Source: an uncultured Bacillaceae bacterium (GTDB lineage: Bacteria; Bacillota; Bacilli; Bacillales; Cytobacillaceae). From it: a DNA stretch of 14,302 bases. Positions 12,371-14,302 of the stretch are shown one piece after another. Under the pieces are notes generated by a model, which saw only the letters and a program-made list of their open reading frames with translations, searched no databases and was not told the DNA's origin. The translations under genes were made by a program, and so were the position numbers. Each line of letters opens with the position of its first letter. Position 1 is the stretch's first letter. The stretch is from assembly GCA_937995745.1 (NCBI GenBank), contig CALKIU010000076.1:1-14302 (forward strand), written 5' to 3'.

Positions 12371-12394
12371 GGTTCCCTGTCCTTTGCCGGAACC
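12371..12394 (-). promoter_or_regulatory. Hairpin between riboswitch terminator and coding start
   Basis: GGTTCC and GGAACC (12371-12376, 12389-12394) are a 6-bp inverted repeat in the 5' untranslated region of the cobalamin operon, downstream of the terminator. It may stabilise the read-through mRNA. Confidence 0.3.
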
Positions 12395-12442
12395 AAACTG
12401 AATCGCCGCTCGCAGAAATATATGGGAAAATTTTCCGCATAC

Positions 12443-12473
12443 AAAAAAGCCGCCCCGGAATCCAGGACGGCTT
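12443..12473 (-). terminator. Riboswitch expression-platform terminator
   Basis: On minus, AAGCCGTCC (12473-12465) pairs with GGGCGGCTT (12455-12447) over 9 bp with one G-T pair, followed by T6 (12448-12443). It lies about 80 nt after the cobalamin aptamer and 129 nt before the coding start, as expected for B12-induced premature termination. Confidence 0.85.
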
Positions 12474-12554
12474 GGACCAACTGTCAATATTCTCATATGA
12501 ATAGATGGCAGCCATACAAGCCTCTTAAATTCCGAAGAGTCTTATATGATCAAG

Positions 12555-12735
12555 ATTAGGCAGGTCTCCTGGCTCGTGCTTCATCTTACTCTAAGGCCTT
12601 CCCATCTGAAACAGCAAGCGGCATTGCCGCCACCGTTCCAAACAGTGGCATTCCTTATTTCATCAGCACTCACAGTTGCGGAAACAGCTTCGGATTTTCA
12701 CCGAATTCCCTATTAAGCTGCAAAACAGCACCCAA
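12555..12735 (-). ncRNA. Cobalamin riboswitch
   Basis: On minus the leader carries the conserved cobalamin aptamer elements in order: GGTGCTGTTTTG at the start (12733 down), GGTGAAAATCCG, then CCGCAACTGTGA (12681-12670), GCCACTG (12649-12643), and the B12 box AGCCAGGAGACCTGCC (12574-12559), which matches the consensus exactly. Ligand binding should favour the terminator at 12443-12473 and shut off the adenosyltransferase-like gene and btuF. The upstream 88 nt (12736-12823) are AT-rich and must hold the promoter, but no clear -35/-10 pair stands out. Confidence 0.96.
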
Positions 12736-12823
12736 TCTCTGCGAGCGTATTCAATTTACCATAATTCTACAACATTTGACATAAGAATTAAAGGAGCAAA
12801 TTTTTAGATATTTAGTGTCTGCC

Positions 12824-14302
12824 TTAAATGTTTCTCGCCACTTCATAAGCGTCCCAAATGGCATACATGATGTTCCGGACTTCGTTGGAATCCCCGATGT
12901 TGTGCACCGGAACTTCCAAATCGCACAACTCATCGTAAAGCGCATTATTTTCTTTATATCCTGTTGCCCCGATGACGGTGTCCGCCGGTACCGTGAAGAC
13001 TTCTGTCCCTTTTTCCAGCACCGCTTCATTCGGACGGACTTCTTTCACCTTTGTATTTGTATGGATATCCACCTTGTGATACCGGAGAAGTTCCGTCAGC
13101 ATCTGATAGTTCATAAACGGCATGCCGTGCGGTCCGCCCAAAATTTCGCCGAGAATTTCGACAACCGTTACGTTCTTGCCTTGCTGAGCAAGCCACAACG
13201 CCGTCTCACAACCGACCAATCCGCCGCCGATAATCACGACCTTATCACCGACCGGTTTCCGGCCCATCAAAACATCATCGACGACGACAACTTCTTTAAA
13301 CTCGTCACCCTCCAACTTAATCGGCTTGGATCCGGTCGCAAGAACGACTTCATCGGCTGCAAATTCCTTCACATTCTCTTTCGTAACAGCTGTTTCCATC
13401 CGCACATCCACATCCAGCAATTCCAATTGACGTTCATACCATTTAATCAACTTGCGGTGATGGCGCTTAAAAGAAGGCACGGAACCCGGAATCATGTTTC
13501 CTCCAAGCCGGTCAGACTTTTCAGCCAAAATCACATCATGTCCCCGCGTCGCCGCCACTCTGGCCGCTTCCATGCCGGCAACGCCTCCGCCGACAACGAG
13601 CACTTTTTTCTTGCGGACGGCGGGCGACAAACCGTAAATGGTCTCCCGTCCGCAGGCAGGATTCACTGCGCAGCTGACAGGTCCGGCCCCGATACGGCCC
13701 AAACATCCTTCATGACAACCCAAACAAGGACGAATCTCGTCAAGACGGCCGGTGCGCAATTTTTCCGGATAATCCGGATCGGTTAAAAGCTGCCTTCCGT
13801 AACTGACGATATCACAAGATTTCCCGATCGCTTCGACGGCAATGTCGGGATCTTCCATCCGTCCCGCCAATATAATCGGAACGTCCACTTCCTTCATTAA
13901 AATTTCGCCAAATTCCCTGTACATGCCGTCATACTCAAAATACATCGGCGGATGATTCCAATACCAGGAATCATAAGTTCCCGCATCCACATTCAAGGCG
14001 TCATAACCGGCTTCCACCAATATTTTCGCCGCTTCAATTCCCTCTTCAATATCCCGTCCGGCCTCTTTGGAATCTTCCCCGGGCAATATTCCTTGGCGCA
14101 GGCCTTTCATCATGCTCTTCATGCTGTATCGCAATGAAACAGGAAAATCCTTGCCGCAAGCTTGTTTAATCCCGCGGACGATATCCGTGGCCACCCGCAA
14201 GCGGTTTTCCAGACTGCCTCCATATTCATCCGTGCGCTTGTTGTAAAAAGCAATGGCAAACTGGTCAAGCAAATATCCTTCGTGAACGGCGTGGATTTCC
14301 AC
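12824..14302 (-). CDS. 2-enoate reductase-type flavin/Fe-S oxidoreductase (5' truncated)
   Basis: Only the C-terminal 492 residues are in the window; the gene continues past the right edge, and the first codon here (GTG) is internal. The protein belongs to the old-yellow-enzyme/dienoyl-CoA reductase group (2-enoate reductase, FldZ, BaiCD-like), which reduces activated C=C bonds with NAD(P)H, FMN, FAD and a 4Fe-4S cluster. Seen are HAVHEGYLLDQF (4-15) and NKRTDEYGGSLENR (21-34) of the barrel, and the cluster cysteines C193, C196, C200 and C211. A first nucleotide-binding GGGVAGMEAA (238-247) and a second IIGGGLVGCETA (357-368) follow. The C-terminus is complete. Substrate is unknown. The stop is 89 nt before the riboswitch and no terminator is seen in between. 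Confidence 0.88.
   Translation of the reverse strand: MEIHAVHEGYLLDQFAIAFYNKRTDEYGGSLENRLRVATDIVRGIKQACGKDFPVSLRYSMKSMMKGLRQGILPGEDSKEAGRDIEEGIEAAKILVEAGYDALNVDAGTYDSWYWNHPPMYFEYDGMYREFGEILMKEVDVPIILAGRMEDPDIAVEAIGKSCDIVSYGRQLLTDPDYPEKLRTGRLDEIRPCLGCHEGCLGRIGAGPVSCAVNPACGRETIYGLSPAVRKKKVLVVGGGVAGMEAARVAATRGHDVILAEKSDRLGGNMIPGSVPSFKRHHRKLIKWYERQLELLDVDVRMETAVTKENVKEFAADEVVLATGSKPIKLEGDEFKEVVVVDDVLMGRKPVGDKVVIIGGGLVGCETALWLAQQGKNVTVVEILGEILGGPHGMPFMNYQMLTELLRYHKVDIHTNTKVKEVRPNEAVLEKGTEVFTVPADTVIGATGYKENNALYDELCDLEVPVHNIGDSNEVRNIMYAIWDAYEVARNI

Noticed and set aside
12815..13786. 323-codon open frame on plus opposite the enoate reductase
   Set aside because: It is fully antisense to a well-recognised gene and its His/Phe-rich translation is what the complement of that gene gives.

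Overview
The window looks like a chromosomal segment of a Bacillaceae Firmicute, possibly a moderate thermophile. The evidence is strong GGAGG-type ribosome binding sites, a Firmicute BirA operator ahead of bioY-bioB, a cobalamin riboswitch ahead of a YvqK/YvrC-like pair, a DUF4931 protein and a LysM-NodB deacetylase. The genus cannot be fixed from the sequence alone.

Layout, left to right. (1) 1-2790, plus strand: a NUDIX hydrolase, then a long structured leader and a membrane-anchored LysM polysaccharide deacetylase, then a 50-residue two-helix membrane protein, closed by two intrinsic terminators. (2) 2792-4784, minus strand: a large DUF4153-type membrane protein with a structured leader of about 200 nt. 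(3) 4840-6572: a DUF4931 (HIT/GalT-like) gene on plus, convergent with a REP-associated tyrosine transposase (RAYT) on minus. A tandem pair of 33-nt two-hairpin repeats lies between their stop codons, and a further copy lies upstream at 4844. (4) 6573-7196: about 600 nt without a believable gene, strikingly rich in A and C on the plus strand. (5) 7197-8174, minus: an orphan diphosphomevalonate decarboxylase (mvaD) with its own terminator, an upstream attenuator-like hairpin and unexpected active-site substitutions. (6) 8608-10303, plus: a BirA-regulated biotin transporter S component and biotin synthase. (7) 10304-10814: non-coding, ending in a second tandem pair of the same repeats against the stop codon of btuF. 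(8) 10815-12735, minus: a cobalamin riboswitch with terminator, a degenerate PduO-type adenosyltransferase-like gene and a BtuF lipoprotein. (9) 12824-14302, minus: a 5'-truncated 2-enoate reductase-type flavoprotein.

Two vitamin modules stand out as regulated units: biotin uptake and synthesis under BirA, and cobalamin capture under a riboswitch. The most distinctive element is the RAYT with five near-identical same-orientation 33-nt repeats, four of them in two tandem pairs, placed against stop codons of minus-strand genes. Other candidates for new biology are the four-segment leader before the deacetylase, the 50-residue protein resembling that deacetylase's membrane anchor, the mvaD active-site changes, and the PduO-like protein that has lost its usual catalytic motifs but remains under riboswitch control. 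All calls were made by reading the sequence; no database search or folding program was run.
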